The notes beneath the pieces are model-generated. The model was not told where the DNA came from and did no database searches. It saw only the letters and a list, made by a program, of their open reading frames with translations. This document shows positions 1-10,322 of a stretch of 64,000 nucleotides of DNA, piece by piece (position 1 is the first letter of the stretch; each line of letters begins with the position of its first letter). The translations under genes were made by a program, and so were the position numbers. This stretch comes from Panorpa germanica. Its lineage: Eukaryota > Arthropoda > Insecta > Mecoptera > Panorpidae. The stretch is from the NCBI GenBank assembly GCA_963678705.1, contig OY783216.1, positions 10,540,001 to 10,604,000 on the forward strand. The letters are read 5' to 3'.

Positions 1-84
1 TTTCGTTCTCGAATTTTTCTTTTTGTGATCATTTTTTTTCAATATTCATTTTTCTATGGTTGCATAAAACCAATTAAATCTTAT

Positions 85-181
85 TTTATCAAACCCAGAA
101 AATATAACTCTGGCCCGGGTATCGAACCCGAGAACACAGTAGTGAGAGTCAACCATCAATGCTCTCGCCCAACTGTGTCGT
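85..181 (-). mobile_element. tRNA-derived SINE copy
   Basis: On the minus strand an A-box-like TTGGGCGAG (plus 164-172) precedes a B box GGTTCGATACC (plus 118-128), the spacing of an internal RNA polymerase III promoter. A related copy at 41831-41945 has TAGCCGAG and GGTTCGATCC. In that better-preserved copy no acceptor stem can form, so these are SINE heads and not working tRNA genes. Confidence 0.7.
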
Positions 182-470
182 TATAATGAATAATAATATT
201 CTAGATATAATAAATATTTAATATGTAAAGAAATTATATTTCTTTAGTTGGTACAAAGCTCGTCTTTCGGTAAAACAGTGACCGTTCAATGAAAACATAT
301 AGTCATGAACGCCATAGATGTCGTTGTCGGGATAACGGCCAACACAGTGGATATTTGGAATGGACAGTTTTTAGTTATATTTATATATAGTTCTGTCTAC
401 TTTACATTCTTACATTTACACTCCTTATATATATATATATGCTCTAATATAAGATAATTCATACGTTTTT
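180..470 (+). repeat. Rep-C/Rep-D fragment
   Basis: Carries the series ATATTCTAGATATAATAAATA, GTACAAAGCTCGTCTTTCGG and AACGGCCAACACAGTGGATA that recurs at 41690-41800, 54010-54190 and, inverted, at 1400-1520, 51900-52050 and 55250-55400. It is the short variant, without the extra segment between the two GTTGGTA motifs seen at 51.9-52.2 kb. Confidence 0.75.
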
Positions 471-485
471 ATATTTTGCTGATGT

Positions 486-575
486 TGGACCAGACCAGGA
501 CAAGGATCCGTCGGGTTTCCAAATTTTTGAACCCGAACCCGGCGGGTATAAAAACCTCAGGTTTTCAGAAACCCT
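486..575. mobile_element. hAT element terminal fragment (CCGGGT family)
   Basis: Repeats of GGATCCG, GAACCCG and CGGGT end in GGTTTTCAGAAACCCTA, the same terminus as the complete hAT copies at 31482-32134 and 38332-39537. Only one end is present. Confidence 0.6.
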
Positions 576-1234
576 AATTTCAGTGTAAGAACAGCCTTAT
601 TTTTAAGAGCAACTGTACACACAACTAATAGAACTGAAGTGATATTCTTTTCTTCCTATATAAGTTTCATGTCTGCAATATATCTTTTATAGAACATTCT
701 TATTAAGTTTCTATTCATTTCGCATTTAGTTGGTAAACGTTTACATGTTTTCATAGAAGAATAATTTTAATACTGTGTCACGTAACGAAAGCGTTGTTAA
801 TGTTAAAACATATTTCGTAATTAAAGAGGCTCATTAGCGTTCCTGTCTCAATTTAACGACAAGCCGTTTGCCGGGATGTTTCTCACTTCAAACAAACACG
901 TTTCCGGAATTTAGGAGTCATAATAATTACTGTTCCAATTATATCACTTAGCCATGTAACATTAACGTTCTTCGCCTTTAGGAAATTTATTTGTTGGAAT
1001 TCATTGCCAAAAACAGCGAGACAAAGAGGTTTGATTTAGACTTATATTTATCATATTCTCAGTGGCGCAGCATCTACAGTGTAGAACGCTCTATTGATGA
1101 TACACCACTGGAAATTCTGCTTGAAATGTTGTTATTAACAGTGATGAATTTAAGGGGGAGGGGGTTAAGTTTCAGTAATTTTTTTAAATTTATTTATATG
1201 AGACAATATCTCTAGTTTTATTAGGAATTGGAAT
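576..1234. other. No gene recognised
   Basis: A/T-rich sequence. A 74-codon open frame (991-1215) has no recognisable domain, no supporting splice context and a composition like its flanks, so it is not called as a gene. Confidence 0.5.
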
Positions 1235-1520
1235 TCATGTGCTGCTTCTGAAATTTAAAGTTTTAATTTGGTAATTTACATACATATTTTAATAATTACA
1301 TTGTTTAACTTAAATCATACCTGAAATTTAAAGAAACAACATTTAAAGTTTATTATTTACCTAATTTTATTAAAACCTCACAATGTGCACTGAAGTAACA
1401 AACTGACTAAAAACGTGGGTCCAGTCGACTCCAAATATCAACTGTGTACCTACAGTACCATCTATTGCGTTCATAAGCATATATTTTCACTGAACGGTCA
1501 CCGTTGTACTAAAGAAGTAT
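1235..1520 (-). repeat. Rep-C fragment, inverted
   Basis: Matches 44290-44560 and 51720-51960 in the same orientation: TTAACTTAAATCATAC, AAACAACATTTAAAGTT, then GACTCCAAATATCAACTGTG and CACTGAACGGTCACCGTT. It is shortened compared with the 51.7 kb copy. Confidence 0.75.
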
Positions 1521-1559
1521 AACTATAACTAACTATATTAATGTACAACATATTATGTT

Positions 1560-1698
1560 TATTGTGTGAAAATTTGAAATCGATTGGAGTAAAACTGTCG
1601 AAGATATAGAGTTTTAAGTTTCACCTCTCTGGTCTGGATTCGTCCTATTTTAAAATTTTTTCAGAGTCGGTGTTCTATCTAGCTCAAAATCTATTGCA
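1560..1698 (+). repeat. Rep-A, left part, split by the LINE
   Basis: Resembles 60700-60860 over its length, sharing GATTGGAGTAAAACTGTCG-like and CTAGCTCAAAATCTA blocks. Its right part resumes at 7456. No coding frame is convincing. The family is unclassified. Confidence 0.8.
1686..1698. repeat. 5' target-site duplication of the LINE
   Basis: AAAATCTATTGCA here recurs exactly at 7456-7468 after the A tail. The same stretch, with one change (CTACTGCA), sits uninterrupted in the Rep-A copy at 60849-60861, which confirms it as the insertion target. Confidence 0.95.
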
Positions 1699-1903
1699 GT
1701 TTACATCGAGTCTTCTTGGTGAGCGCACGTATTTACAATAAACAAAACAATAAAATAAATAGTTATCTTTTTTTTTTTTTGCAAATTATAATATTTTTTT
1801 TTCGTGATTTATTTTTTTTTAAATTATAATTTATATTATTATTAAGTGTTATTAATTAGAAGTGAAGTAACTTCTATTTAATTATCACTGGTTAATTAAC
1901 AAT

Positions 1904-3331
1904 ATGGATATGGAGGTTGAACCTCCCGATAAAAATCCGAGCAATAAAAACAACTCTGTGACTAACAAATCAATTCCTACAGATAAAACATCCAGTGATA
2001 TAACAGAAAACTTAAATAACAATAGTGACAATGTTAAAAAAATATTTAATAATTTATACAACACAGAAACAAAATATGACTCGTATAAAGTAATGATAGT
2101 TAAAAATAATAGTGATGGAAATACATTTTTTAGTTCTCTTAAATTAGCAGAAATAATATGTAAAATTAGCAATAAATCTAATATAATAGAAATTAAAAAA
2201 GTGGGAAGAAATAGAGTAATCGTTCAATGTGCTAATGCAGTACTAGCTAACGAAATTACCAAATCAACATTGCTGAAAAACAATGGGTATGAAGCGTTTA
2301 TCCCATTTTACTGGTGCACAAAAGTTGCTATTATAAAAGGTGTTGATATTGAATATTCGGAAGATACAATTTTAAATAATATAGAGTGTCCACCTTTTAA
2401 AGTAACGAGAGTGCAAAGGTTAAATCGAAAACTAAGAGTTGACGGAGCTATTAAATATGAACCCAGTACAACAGTGAAATTATTCTTTGAAGGACTTGCT
2501 ATTCCTGCTTATGTTTACATGTGGAGAGTGAGACGAGCATGTGAACCATTTGTACAACAGACGATACAATGTTATAATTGTTTTAAATTTGGACATGCAG
2601 CCACAAAATGTAGAGCAAAAGTAGCAAAATGTAAATTCTGCGGAAGTGAAGATCATTTACGTACTGCATGCACATCTCCTAATCCGACATGCATAAATTG
2701 TAAACTTAACCACGAGGCTACAGACAATGAATGTCCTGAAAAAAAAAGACAAATCAAGATAAAAGATCTCATGGCCCAACACAATCTCAGTTTTTATGAA
2801 GCAAAATTAGAATTAACAGAAAAAAATACAGACTATTTATACTCAGTAAGAACTCAAAACTCTTTTGAAGCTCTAAACTACAATGAGACTTTTCCCAATA
2901 TCACTAATAAATACAATAGTATCAACATAATTCCAACATACAAACCAAACCCTTTAACCAGAAGAACTAATACCAGAGTGAATAAATCAAATACAGGTAA
3001 CTCGTTACAAAGATCTTACAGTCAACCACAACCTACGACATCCACTAAAGAACCAATTCCAAAAAGAAGAAGAGAAGAAAAGAAACCTAACAATGAAGAA
3101 AGCGACACATACCTTAAGATAACTAATCAAGGAAAAAACAGAAAGCAAATCAACCAAGAGACACCTGATATTACAATGGAAAACAATGATAATGATACCT
3201 GCTATACATCAATATATAATAAAAATAATGATGACAAAATTAAAAATACAAACAAAGACCCAAATATTACATCCCAATCCCTTAGAAGCTACAAGAAACA
3301 AATATCTAGTGTACAATGGCCAAACTCGTAA
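1904..3331 (+). CDS. LINE ORF1: Gag-like RNA-binding protein with three zinc knuckles
   Basis: 475 aa. In this family ORF1 protein coats the element RNA and forms the ribonucleoprotein that returns to the nucleus. The N-terminal 60 residues are Asn/Ser/Lys-rich and look disordered. Residues of about 65-220 form the conserved pre-knuckle region. Three knuckles follow: C223-x2-C226-x4-H231-x4-C236, then C243-x2-C246-x4-H251-x4-C256, then a variant C263-x2-C266-x3-H270-x6-C277. The tail (about 335-475) is rich in Lys, Arg, Asn and Thr, with a basic KRRREEKK patch that could bind RNA or act as a nuclear signal. The start is the first ATG after the 5' UTR and is followed by a second in-frame ATG two codons on. 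No stop or frameshift interrupts it. A-rich codon use matches ORF2. Confidence 0.93.
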   Translation: MDMEVEPPDKNPSNKNNSVTNKSIPTDKTSSDITENLNNNSDNVKKIFNNLYNTETKYDSYKVMIVKNNSDGNTFFSSLKLAEIICKISNKSNIIEIKKVGRNRVIVQCANAVLANEITKSTLLKNNGYEAFIPFYWCTKVAIIKGVDIEYSEDTILNNIECPPFKVTRVQRLNRKLRVDGAIKYEPSTTVKLFFEGLAIPAYVYMWRVRRACEPFVQQTIQCYNCFKFGHAATKCRAKVAKCKFCGSEDHLRTACTSPNPTCINCKLNHEATDNECPEKKRQIKIKDLMAQHNLSFYEAKLELTEKNTDYLYSVRTQNSFEALNYNETFPNITNKYNSINIIPTYKPNPLTRRTNTRVNKSNTGNSLQRSYSQPQPTTSTKEPIPKRRREEKKPNNEESDTYLKITNQGKNRKQINQETPDITMENNDNDTCYTSIYNKNNDDKIKNTNKDPNITSQSLRSYKKQISSVQWPNS

Positions 3332-3537
3332 GAAAACATCGATATATAAATTAAGTTTATTTTTAAAAAAATCTATTCACATCACTAAACCTAATCGTTT
3401 AATAAATTTACTAAAATATTAAATCAACAATAATTATATAAACGGAGAGAAAATAAAATAAAATAAAATATATAAATAAATCTAACAACAAGACCAAGGA
3501 CAGATATAAAAATCAATAATTAATTAAAACAGTTAAA

Positions 3538-6500
3538 ATGATAAATTTTATTCAATGGAATTGCAGAGGAGTCAGATATATTAAAGAGGAACTACAACAT
3601 ATGTTACAGAAGCATAACATACATATATGCATACTATCAGAAACGTTTTTAACAAAAAATATCAATTTCAACATCAAAGGTTATTTTATTGAAAGAGAAG
3701 ATAGGATACAGAATACAAACTATAATCCCCACGGGGGTGTTGCTATCTTGATTCATAAATCTATAAAATACAAACGAGTAATGCTAAATAACCCATTTAA
3801 TTCGGTCGAAATAGTTGGAATAATTTTAACACATAACGAAACTGATGTAATATGTATTTTATCAATCTATGCTAAACCGAATCATAAACTATCTAATTCT
3901 AATTGGTCACAGATAAAACAACAAATAGATGTTCCTGTTATACTTGCTGGAGATTTTAACGCGACTAATCTTGCTTGGGATATAAATTCTCCAGGTAGTC
4001 AGTATGAAGGTAACGAATTGTTAGATTTCATAGAAAACGAAAATCTAAATATTATCAACGATGATAAACCAACTAGAGTAAGCAATCTCAGTACAAGGGA
4101 CAGTATATTGGATCTCACATTGGTATCAATGACGTTAACACAACAAATTACTTCGTGGCAAGTTCTTGCAGATAGCTTAGGTAGTGATCACTACCCAATT
4201 TTTTTCTGTTTGAATGACTATAATAAAGACCGTTACCGTACATCTGAATATTTAACGAGGAGAAATTTCCGAAAAGCAGATTGGGAGAAATATAGCCTTG
4301 AAATAGAAAGCAGAATTTCAAACCTTAGCACAAATGGAATCACAAGTAATCCCCAAGATGTTGAAAACAAATACAACCAATTTAGAGATGTTATTAATAA
4401 TTCGGCAGACATACATATCCCATCTACCAGATTGTATAATATAACTCCTAATAAAATAAAACCGTTTTGGTGGGACACTGAGTGCAATAAAATGATAGCT
4501 CAAAGAAAATTAGCACTAACTATTTTTAATAAAAACATGACAATGGCGAATTATTTAAATTATAAAAAACATCAAGCTAAAACCAGACGATATTTTAGAG
4601 CCAGAAAAAAAATAGAATGGCAAAATTTCTGCGAGAATTTAAACCCAAACACAACAACCAACATTGTCTGGAATAATATAAGAAAAATTAACAATAAAAG
4701 CTATAGTACTAAAAGGATAAGTGATAATGAAAATTTAATAGAAGAATTCATTAAAAAAAAATTTCCACAGAACAACAATTTAAATATTACTACCACCACC
4801 ATCGTAAAAGATAATTTTCTAGATAATAACATAAATAAAAATGAAGTAAAATTCGCGTTAAATCATAATAAAAACAGTAGCACAGGATTTGATAGAATAA
4901 ATTACAAAATGATACAAAACTTACCTGACAATGCAATAAATCATCTTACACAAATATACAATCTGTCATTAAACACTGCTGATATACCATTAGACTGGAA
5001 AAAACATATCGTTGTTCCTATATTAAAAACAGGAAAAGATCCAAACAAAGAAGAATCATTCAGACCAATTACTTTACTATCATGTATGGGCAAAACTATG
5101 GAATCCATCATCAAAAACAGACTGGAGTGGTATCTCGAACATCATAAAAGATTACCTGAGTTACAATTTGCGTTTAGAAAAACAAGAAGTACACAGCATA
5201 ACTTAAACATATTGAATATCGATATTCAAAGAACATACAGTAAAAATCATTATATGATAGCTGCTTTCATTGACATTGAAGCTGCTTATGACAATGTTAA
5301 TCTAAAAATATTAAAAGAAAAAGTAGAAAACATAGGTATATCTTCCAAAATATCCAACTGGATTATAAACTACTTCCAAAATAGAGAAATAACAGTTAGA
5401 TACAATAATAAGTTAACTGGTCCTATACTATGTAATCACGGAATTCCACAAGGCTCAATATTATCTCCCTTATTATTCAACATATACACAGAAAAGTTAA
5501 CAACATTATCAGATAACAACACAACAGTACTGATGTATGCAGATGACATGGTTATTTATAGTATGGGTCATACACAAGATATAGCTCAAAACAGATTACA
5601 ATCGAAATTAAGAAAACTAGATATTTTATTAAAGGAAATCAAATTAAATATATCGTCAGAAAAAAGTAAAATAGTTATATTTACAAGGCATAGAATAAAC
5701 TGCAGTCCAAAAATAACCATCAGAAATAAAAATATAACTGTTACTTCAAATACCAAATTTCTGGGTATATTCTTTGATACGAAAAGCACTTGGGCGAAAG
5801 AAATTGCACATATTATTAACAAATGTCAAAAAGGCTTAAATTTGATGCGATGTATAGCAGGATACAAATGGGGCGCACACCCAACAACCTTAATAAAAAT
5901 ATATAAAGCTATTGTTAGACCGCATATTGACTATTCTAGTACTATGATCTGCACCGCAAATAACTCAAGATTAAAAAAAATTGAAATTATACAAAACAAA
6001 TGTTTAAGAATAATATTAGGTGCAATGGTTTCAACACCAATCCAAATCCTCAACTATCAAACTAATATTCCTCCGGTAAATATCAGAATACAACAAATAT
6101 CAGACAGTTTCTTTTGTAAAAACAGACATAACTCATGTGGCCCCTTAAATACAAGATTATCTAAACTATATGTTCTTTATAATAAACCATATTGGACAAC
6201 TCATAAAAAACCGGCACTTTTAACTAGTTTTGATAGATATAATAACTTGAACTTAGAGGTACACAACATTATACCTTTTTTCAAATTTCCATTAGAAATA
6301 AGCATGACAACAATACATACAGAAATAAATTTGTTCAAGAAGAATGACAGTAAGGAAATAACTTATCAAAAATATATGGAATATATAACAAAAGATGATA
6401 TAAACTGGAGTATATGGTTTACCGATGGTTCATTCGAAAAAAACTCTAAAACTGGAGGAATTGGCATTTTCAATTATAATACAGATCAACAGTACAAATA

Positions 6501-7266
6501 CAAACTTAACAACATCACAAATTCTTATAATACAGAAATAACAGCAATTATGAAATTACTAGAAATAATACAAAAAACTGACAATAAAAATATATTAATC
6601 TTCACAGATTCTCGTAGTGTTTGTGTATCTTTAAAAAACAATAAATTCAAAAACAATAATAATAACAAAATATGTTCAATTAAAGAATATCTTTTAAAAA
6701 TGGAAAAAAATGATATCAATGTTAAACTTATTTGGATTCCTGGACATGTAGGCATAAAAGGAAACGAAATGGCTGACAAACTGGCCAAAGAAGCTTGTGT
6801 AGATGGGGAAATAATCGAAATAAATTGGTCAATAAATGATTCCAAAAAAATAATTAAAGAAAATTGTATGGCAGAATGGCAGAATATATATAATGAGAAA
6901 AGTCAAAGTACTGGAAAATTTTTTTTTGCAGCGAATCAAAAAATTCCAACAACCACATGGTTTAATAAAAATCATTCACGGAGATATATTTCAACAAATT
7001 GTCGAATGAAATCTGGGCATTCTAGATGTCCAGCTCATCTATACAAAATAAATATAAAAGACACACCAAATTGTAGATGTGGAGAAGAAGGGTCTTTGGA
7101 CCATATAATTCTAGGGTGTCATCTTTTAACATCAAAAATTGATAGACTTTTAAATGATTTATGTAATGTAACACAGTTCCCAGTCAATATGTCCTGTTTA
7201 ATGACAAGTGAAGCAACGGCGGAAATATTAACAAACTTTGTGATAGAAAATAATATAGAAGTGTAA
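3538..7266 (+). CDS. LINE ORF2: endonuclease, reverse transcriptase and RNase H polyprotein
   Basis: 1242 aa. It nicks target DNA and primes reverse transcription of the element RNA there. The apurinic-type endonuclease fills residues 1 to about 230: QWNCRG near the start, LSETFL, LAGDFNA and LGSDHYPI supply the usual Asn, Glu, Asp and His positions. The RT lies at about 430-740, with FIDIEAAYDNV, GIPQGSILSPLLFN and the catalytic YADD at 667-670, then KFLGIFFD. RNase H follows, with D963 (FTDGSF), E1000 (NTEITAI), D1024 (FTDSRSV) and D1080 (ADKLAKEA), plus the WIPGHVGIKGNE loop with H1070. The C-terminal zinc motif is C1179-x-C1181-x7-H1189-x4-C1194. Every expected catalytic residue is present and the frame is open throughout, so the enzyme looks competent on sequence grounds. 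The ORF starts 206 nt after ORF1, with no overlap. Confidence 0.96.
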   Translation: MINFIQWNCRGVRYIKEELQHMLQKHNIHICILSETFLTKNINFNIKGYFIEREDRIQNTNYNPHGGVAILIHKSIKYKRVMLNNPFNSVEIVGIILTHNETDVICILSIYAKPNHKLSNSNWSQIKQQIDVPVILAGDFNATNLAWDINSPGSQYEGNELLDFIENENLNIINDDKPTRVSNLSTRDSILDLTLVSMTLTQQITSWQVLADSLGSDHYPIFFCLNDYNKDRYRTSEYLTRRNFRKADWEKYSLEIESRISNLSTNGITSNPQDVENKYNQFRDVINNSADIHIPSTRLYNITPNKIKPFWWDTECNKMIAQRKLALTIFNKNMTMANYLNYKKHQAKTRRYFRARKKIEWQNFCENLNPNTTTNIVWNNIRKINNKSYSTKRISDNENLIEEFIKKKFPQNNNLNITTTTIVKDNFLDNNINKNEVKFALNHNKNSSTGFDRINYKMIQNLPDNAINHLTQIYNLSLNTADIPLDWKKHIVVPILKTGKDPNKEESFRPITLLSCMGKTMESIIKNRLEWYLEHHKRLPELQFAFRKTRSTQHNLNILNIDIQRTYSKNHYMIAAFIDIEAAYDNVNLKILKEKVENIGISSKISNWIINYFQNREITVRYNNKLTGPILCNHGIPQGSILSPLLFNIYTEKLTTLSDNNTTVLMYADDMVIYSMGHTQDIAQNRLQSKLRKLDILLKEIKLNISSEKSKIVIFTRHRINCSPKITIRNKNITVTSNTKFLGIFFDTKSTWAKEIAHIINKCQKGLNLMRCIAGYKWGAHPTTLIKIYKAIVRPHIDYSSTMICTANNSRLKKIEIIQNKCLRIILGAMVSTPIQILNYQTNIPPVNIRIQQISDSFFCKNRHNSCGPLNTRLSKLYVLYNKPYWTTHKKPALLTSFDRYNNLNLEVHNIIPFFKFPLEISMTTIHTEINLFKKNDSKEITYQKYMEYITKDDINWSIWFTDGSFEKNSKTGGIGIFNYNTDQQYKYKLNNITNSYNTEITAIMKLLEIIQKTDNKNILIFTDSRSVCVSLKNNKFKNNNNNKICSIKEYLLKMEKNDINVKLIWIPGHVGIKGNEMADKLAKEACVDGEIIEINWSINDSKKIIKENCMAEWQNIYNEKSQSTGKFFFAANQKIPTTTWFNKNHSRRYISTNCRMKSGHSRCPAHLYKINIKDTPNCRCGEEGSLDHIILGCHLLTSKIDRLLNDLCNVTQFPVNMSCLMTSEATAEILTNFVIENNIEV

Positions 7267-7455
7267 TTTAAGTTAAAATATTTTATTTAGTATGTATTTA
7301 ATTTTAAGTTTAATTTTTTAAAAGAATCATTTTGTTTTGTATTTATTAGAACAATTATAATTTATATGTAAATTTTTATATAATTTTACAAATAAAAGCA
7401 ATGGCAAGAAGGCTGAATAAGCCAAAGCCTAAATAAATAAAAAAAAAAAAAAAAA
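7267..7455 (+). other. LINE 3' UTR and A tail
   Basis: About 165 nt of A/T-rich 3' UTR is followed by AATAAATAAA and a long A run reaching 7459. The last four A residues can equally belong to the target duplication. The 3' end is the template for target-primed reverse transcription. The AATAAA strings could serve as polyadenylation signals. The A tail, rather than a TAA repeat, helps separate this element from the classical I factor. Confidence 0.8.
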
Positions 7456-7468
7456 AAAATCTATTGCA
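7456..7468. repeat. 3' target-site duplication of the LINE
   Basis: Exact match to 1686-1698. The first four A residues merge with the element tail, so the duplication is 9 to 13 bp depending on how they are assigned. Confidence 0.95.
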
Positions 7469-8075
7469 CCGATCCTTTTGAAATTTTGCACACACTTTCT
7501 TTATATAAATGCCGAGGTAACCCAGTTTTATCTTAACGTATTTTAAAATAACAAAGTTTCTGATTTTTTCATGAAAATCGGTATTTTGACTTCTAAGTGT
7601 TGTAAAAAATTGAAAAACAGTAAAAAACAAAGCTGGACAGAACTACCTCCAGAAACTTATCAACTAATAAAATCATTTTTAACCCAGTCATTATAGTAAG
7701 TTCACCTCGGAAAACCTACATATGGTAGGGTGTATAAACCTTTTTTAGTTTTGAGACAACTTTAGGGTGTCAATATACAAGTATTTACAGACTTACAGCT
7801 GGGTATCTCGAATTCCGAGATTCTTACCTAATTTAAGCTTAAATGACTTGGTTCTTTTATTTCAAAAAATCGAGTGATGAGTTATGAGTGGCACCGCTAT
7901 GAAACTTTTTTTTGTGACGTCTGCGGAGATTCGCTGTCAATGCCTCATTTCTTGATATTTATTTATGAAAATTTCACAAAGTGTTCTTCAAATGTCATTT
8001 AGTAATTATAGAAATAATTATATATTAACTGTGTCGTCAAAAAACATTATCGAAAATATGCTTTTAATTTTTTAT
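7456..8075 (+). repeat. Rep-A, right part, after the LINE
   Basis: Continues the Rep-A copy interrupted at 1698. Blocks shared with 60860-61170 include CCGATCCTTTTGAAATTTTG, TTTTTTGTGACGTCTGCG and TTAACTGTGTCGTCAAAAAA. Parts of the middle (about 7640-7860) are not matched there, so this copy has extra or more divergent sequence. The open frame on the minus strand here is a repeat shadow. Confidence 0.75.
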
Positions 8076-8889
8076 TTAAGTTAGAAAGCGGCGTAGGCTC
8101 AATCCGATAGTGCCCTTTTTAAATCAGACCTTAATAAGATTGTCATTACGGCAGGCAAACCTTTCAAAGGATGCATCAATTACAAGAAGTCATATTATGC
8201 TCCCATTAGTAGCAGCTATCATATTCTACGCTACTCATTTTATAGCTCGTACTTCAGAATTCTAAATATAATACTCAACAATAAATTAAATAGTATCCCG
8301 CGTATACAATAGATGCCGTTGAGGCTAGCTTTACCGTTATAATTCATGTGGTATCTGCATATGGAGTGGCTTCATATATCATGGAGCTATACTGTACTAC
8401 AGAGCTATGGGCTTGCAAACTGATATACTTCTTGTATATATTTAATTTGTAAAAATCATAAATTAAAAAGTAATGGTTAAAATTAAAGTAATGACATTAA
8501 CTCGAGCCTAGCACAACATGGCGGATGGGAACAGCTAGTTAAAGCCATTAGTCTATTTTACAATATCATAAAAATGATCGCATTTCAAAGCATCTAAATC
8601 AAAGTAATTTTTATTAAAATATATATTTCATAGTAAGACCGGAATGTTTTATTATGTATTCGGACAATACTGGATATTTTATGAATTCGCGGTCGGCTAT
8701 AGAATTTTATAATGGGTTTCGGTATAATGGTTTCCAAGGGCTATTTAACATTTTGTAAATCTCTTTTAAATATCATATATGGTACCTTATATTTAGTCTA
8801 AGAGCTCTCTCACACTTTAATCGACTTCATCATGAGAGTAAGCTCGTTCTGAATTGTTTATGAATACCTCACAGTGCTGAAAGAAAGAA

Positions 8890-9800
8890 ATGTACATTAT
8901 TTATTTTTTAACTACATTCTTCTGCCTTAACTCATTAAATTATATATCATTGTGCTTAATTCATTTTTGATCCTTATTATATCTAATTATTTCTTACCTT
9001 ATTATTTCTTTTTTTTTCTTTTCGAAGGAGTGAGAATGTTTAGATATAATAAGGATCAAAAATGAATTAAGCACACCTGTCCGTACACTATTTGCTCAGT
9101 ATCTGTTTCCTTTCTCCTCGGTCCCAATCTGAATGTCGCAATCCTTCTCTTTTCATTGTGTCTTTTTCTCTTAAGCATTTTGGTATCTCTCTCTCCCAAA
9201 TCCTTTTATATCTTTTGTTATAACTGCTCTTCTCAATTTTTTTCCATTTTTTCCTGTTGTTGTATCTTCTTGTCTCTTTTCCTTAACTCCTCTTCCACAC
9301 ATGTGCCTTCTTCTCTCTGCCTCTTCTGTTGTCATTCTATACCTTTCAAAATACTACTTTCTCTTTTTCGGGCTCTCCTCCCTAATTTTTCTTACGATTT
9401 CGCCTTCACCGTTACTCATTTTCTCATCGAATTTGACTGTTCTTCTTTCTGCTTTAATTCATATCTTGTCCCTTTTTAATTTTTCCATTACCATGTGTCC
9501 CGGCGTGCACCTGTCCATATAATGTATTTCTCCTGGATTCTTTACAATTTCTCTTGCTCCTTCCACCCCATATCTCTGTTCCGTACAACATCATACTCGT
9601 TATTAGTCTATCAAACATCCATAGCCTGTTTTGCATATCCGCACCAAACACATTTTTTCGTAACCTCCACACCCTTTTCATTGCTAAATCCGTCTTCTTC
9701 GCTACCTCTCTTATCTTCGCCTCTTCTCCATTGTTGTTTTTGAACGTGTAACCTAGGTACCTAAATTCCTCTACTTCCTCAATATCATCTGTTTTAAATT
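8890..9800 (-). pseudogene. LINE-B copy: decayed RT C-terminal region
   Basis: Minus-strand remnant of a LINE ORF2 distal to the RT catalytic core. Readable blocks in order are DIEEVEEFRYLGY, MKRVWRLRKNVFGAD, RLITSMMLYGTEIWGG, then a Glu/Arg-rich coiled region ending near SYNKRYKRIWERE. Several stops and frameshifts interrupt it. The series is typical of an abundant insect LINE with a long charged C-terminus. Related copies lie at 34780, 42528, 46742 and 50505. The 3' UTR is at the left and contains a 36-bp inverted duplication (8951-9075). Confidence 0.8.
8951..9075. repeat. Perfect 36-bp inverted repeat in LINE-B 3' UTR
   Basis: The arm at 8951-8986 (TGTGCTTAATTCATTTTTGA, then TCCTTATTATATCTAA) recurs as its exact reverse complement at 9040-9075, with a 53-bp spacer. 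The left arm has the orientation seen in the copy at 46826-46860, so the right arm is the inverted duplicate. Confidence 0.9.
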
Positions 9801-10240
9801 TTCACTTTCTCTGAAGTGAAATAGTAATAGAAACGTCATAAAAACGGACACTCCACCAAATGGTTTACTGGGTATTCATCTCTACATCTCTAGCAGAGGC
9901 GGATGAAGACTAATGTGGGTGTCTGATACTCTAAAAACACATTAGTTCTATTTTACGGGCCAGAAAATATCGCCTATAACTAATCCACCACTGTTTATAT
10001 CAACTACCTAAAAACAAACTTTTCGAATTATTGTTATAGATTTCCTTCTTTGTCAAATGACCCTTCAACGCGACTTTATTACCTTAGAAGGACAAACATA
10101 AGAAACTTAGATATAACCTATATATGTTATAGTTTTTACAAAATGTAATAAAAAACAAGTTTAATACATAGAAATAAATATCCTTTTCAGAAGCACTTCC
10201 TATAAAAATAATAACATATTATTGTATAAACTAGTTTAAT
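9801..10240. other. No gene; one half of a CCCAGTAAAC-type inverted repeat
   Basis: About 9810-9872 is an inverted match to 39729-39790 (GAAGTGAAATAGT, CCACCAAATGGTTTACTGGG). The remainder is unremarkable A/T-rich sequence. Confidence 0.5.
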
Positions 10241-10322
10241 GGTTATAGTCCACACTGGTGTAATCTTATAAACAAGGAACAAGCAATTTGCAGCCCCAAT
10301 AAAAATATTTTATTGCTCCCAC

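Larger units (their letters stand above)
1699..7455 (+). mobile_element. Full-length I-like non-LTR retrotransposon (LINE)
   Basis: A complete autonomous LINE of about 5.76 kb: 205-nt 5' UTR, a Gag-like ORF1, a 206-nt spacer, an ORF2 polyprotein (endonuclease, reverse transcriptase, RNase H, C-terminal zinc motif), a short 3' UTR and an A tail. The boundaries come from an exact 13-bp duplication, AAAATCTATTGCA, at 1686-1698 and 7456-7468. Removing the element and one duplicate gives a sequence that continues through the related repeat at 60825-60900, so the empty site is documented within this window. Both ORFs are open from ATG to stop. RNase H behind the RT and three zinc knuckles in ORF1 fit the I group (I or Nimb clade) and argue against classical Jockey. 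The tail is mainly A, unlike the TAA repeats of the Drosophila I factor, so the exact clade is uncertain. Confidence 0.95.

Noticed and set aside
85..181. Possible tRNA gene on the minus strand (A and B boxes)
   Set aside because: In the better-preserved copy of the same family at 41.8 kb the acceptor stem does not pair, and at least three partial copies exist in the window, so it is a tRNA-derived SINE.
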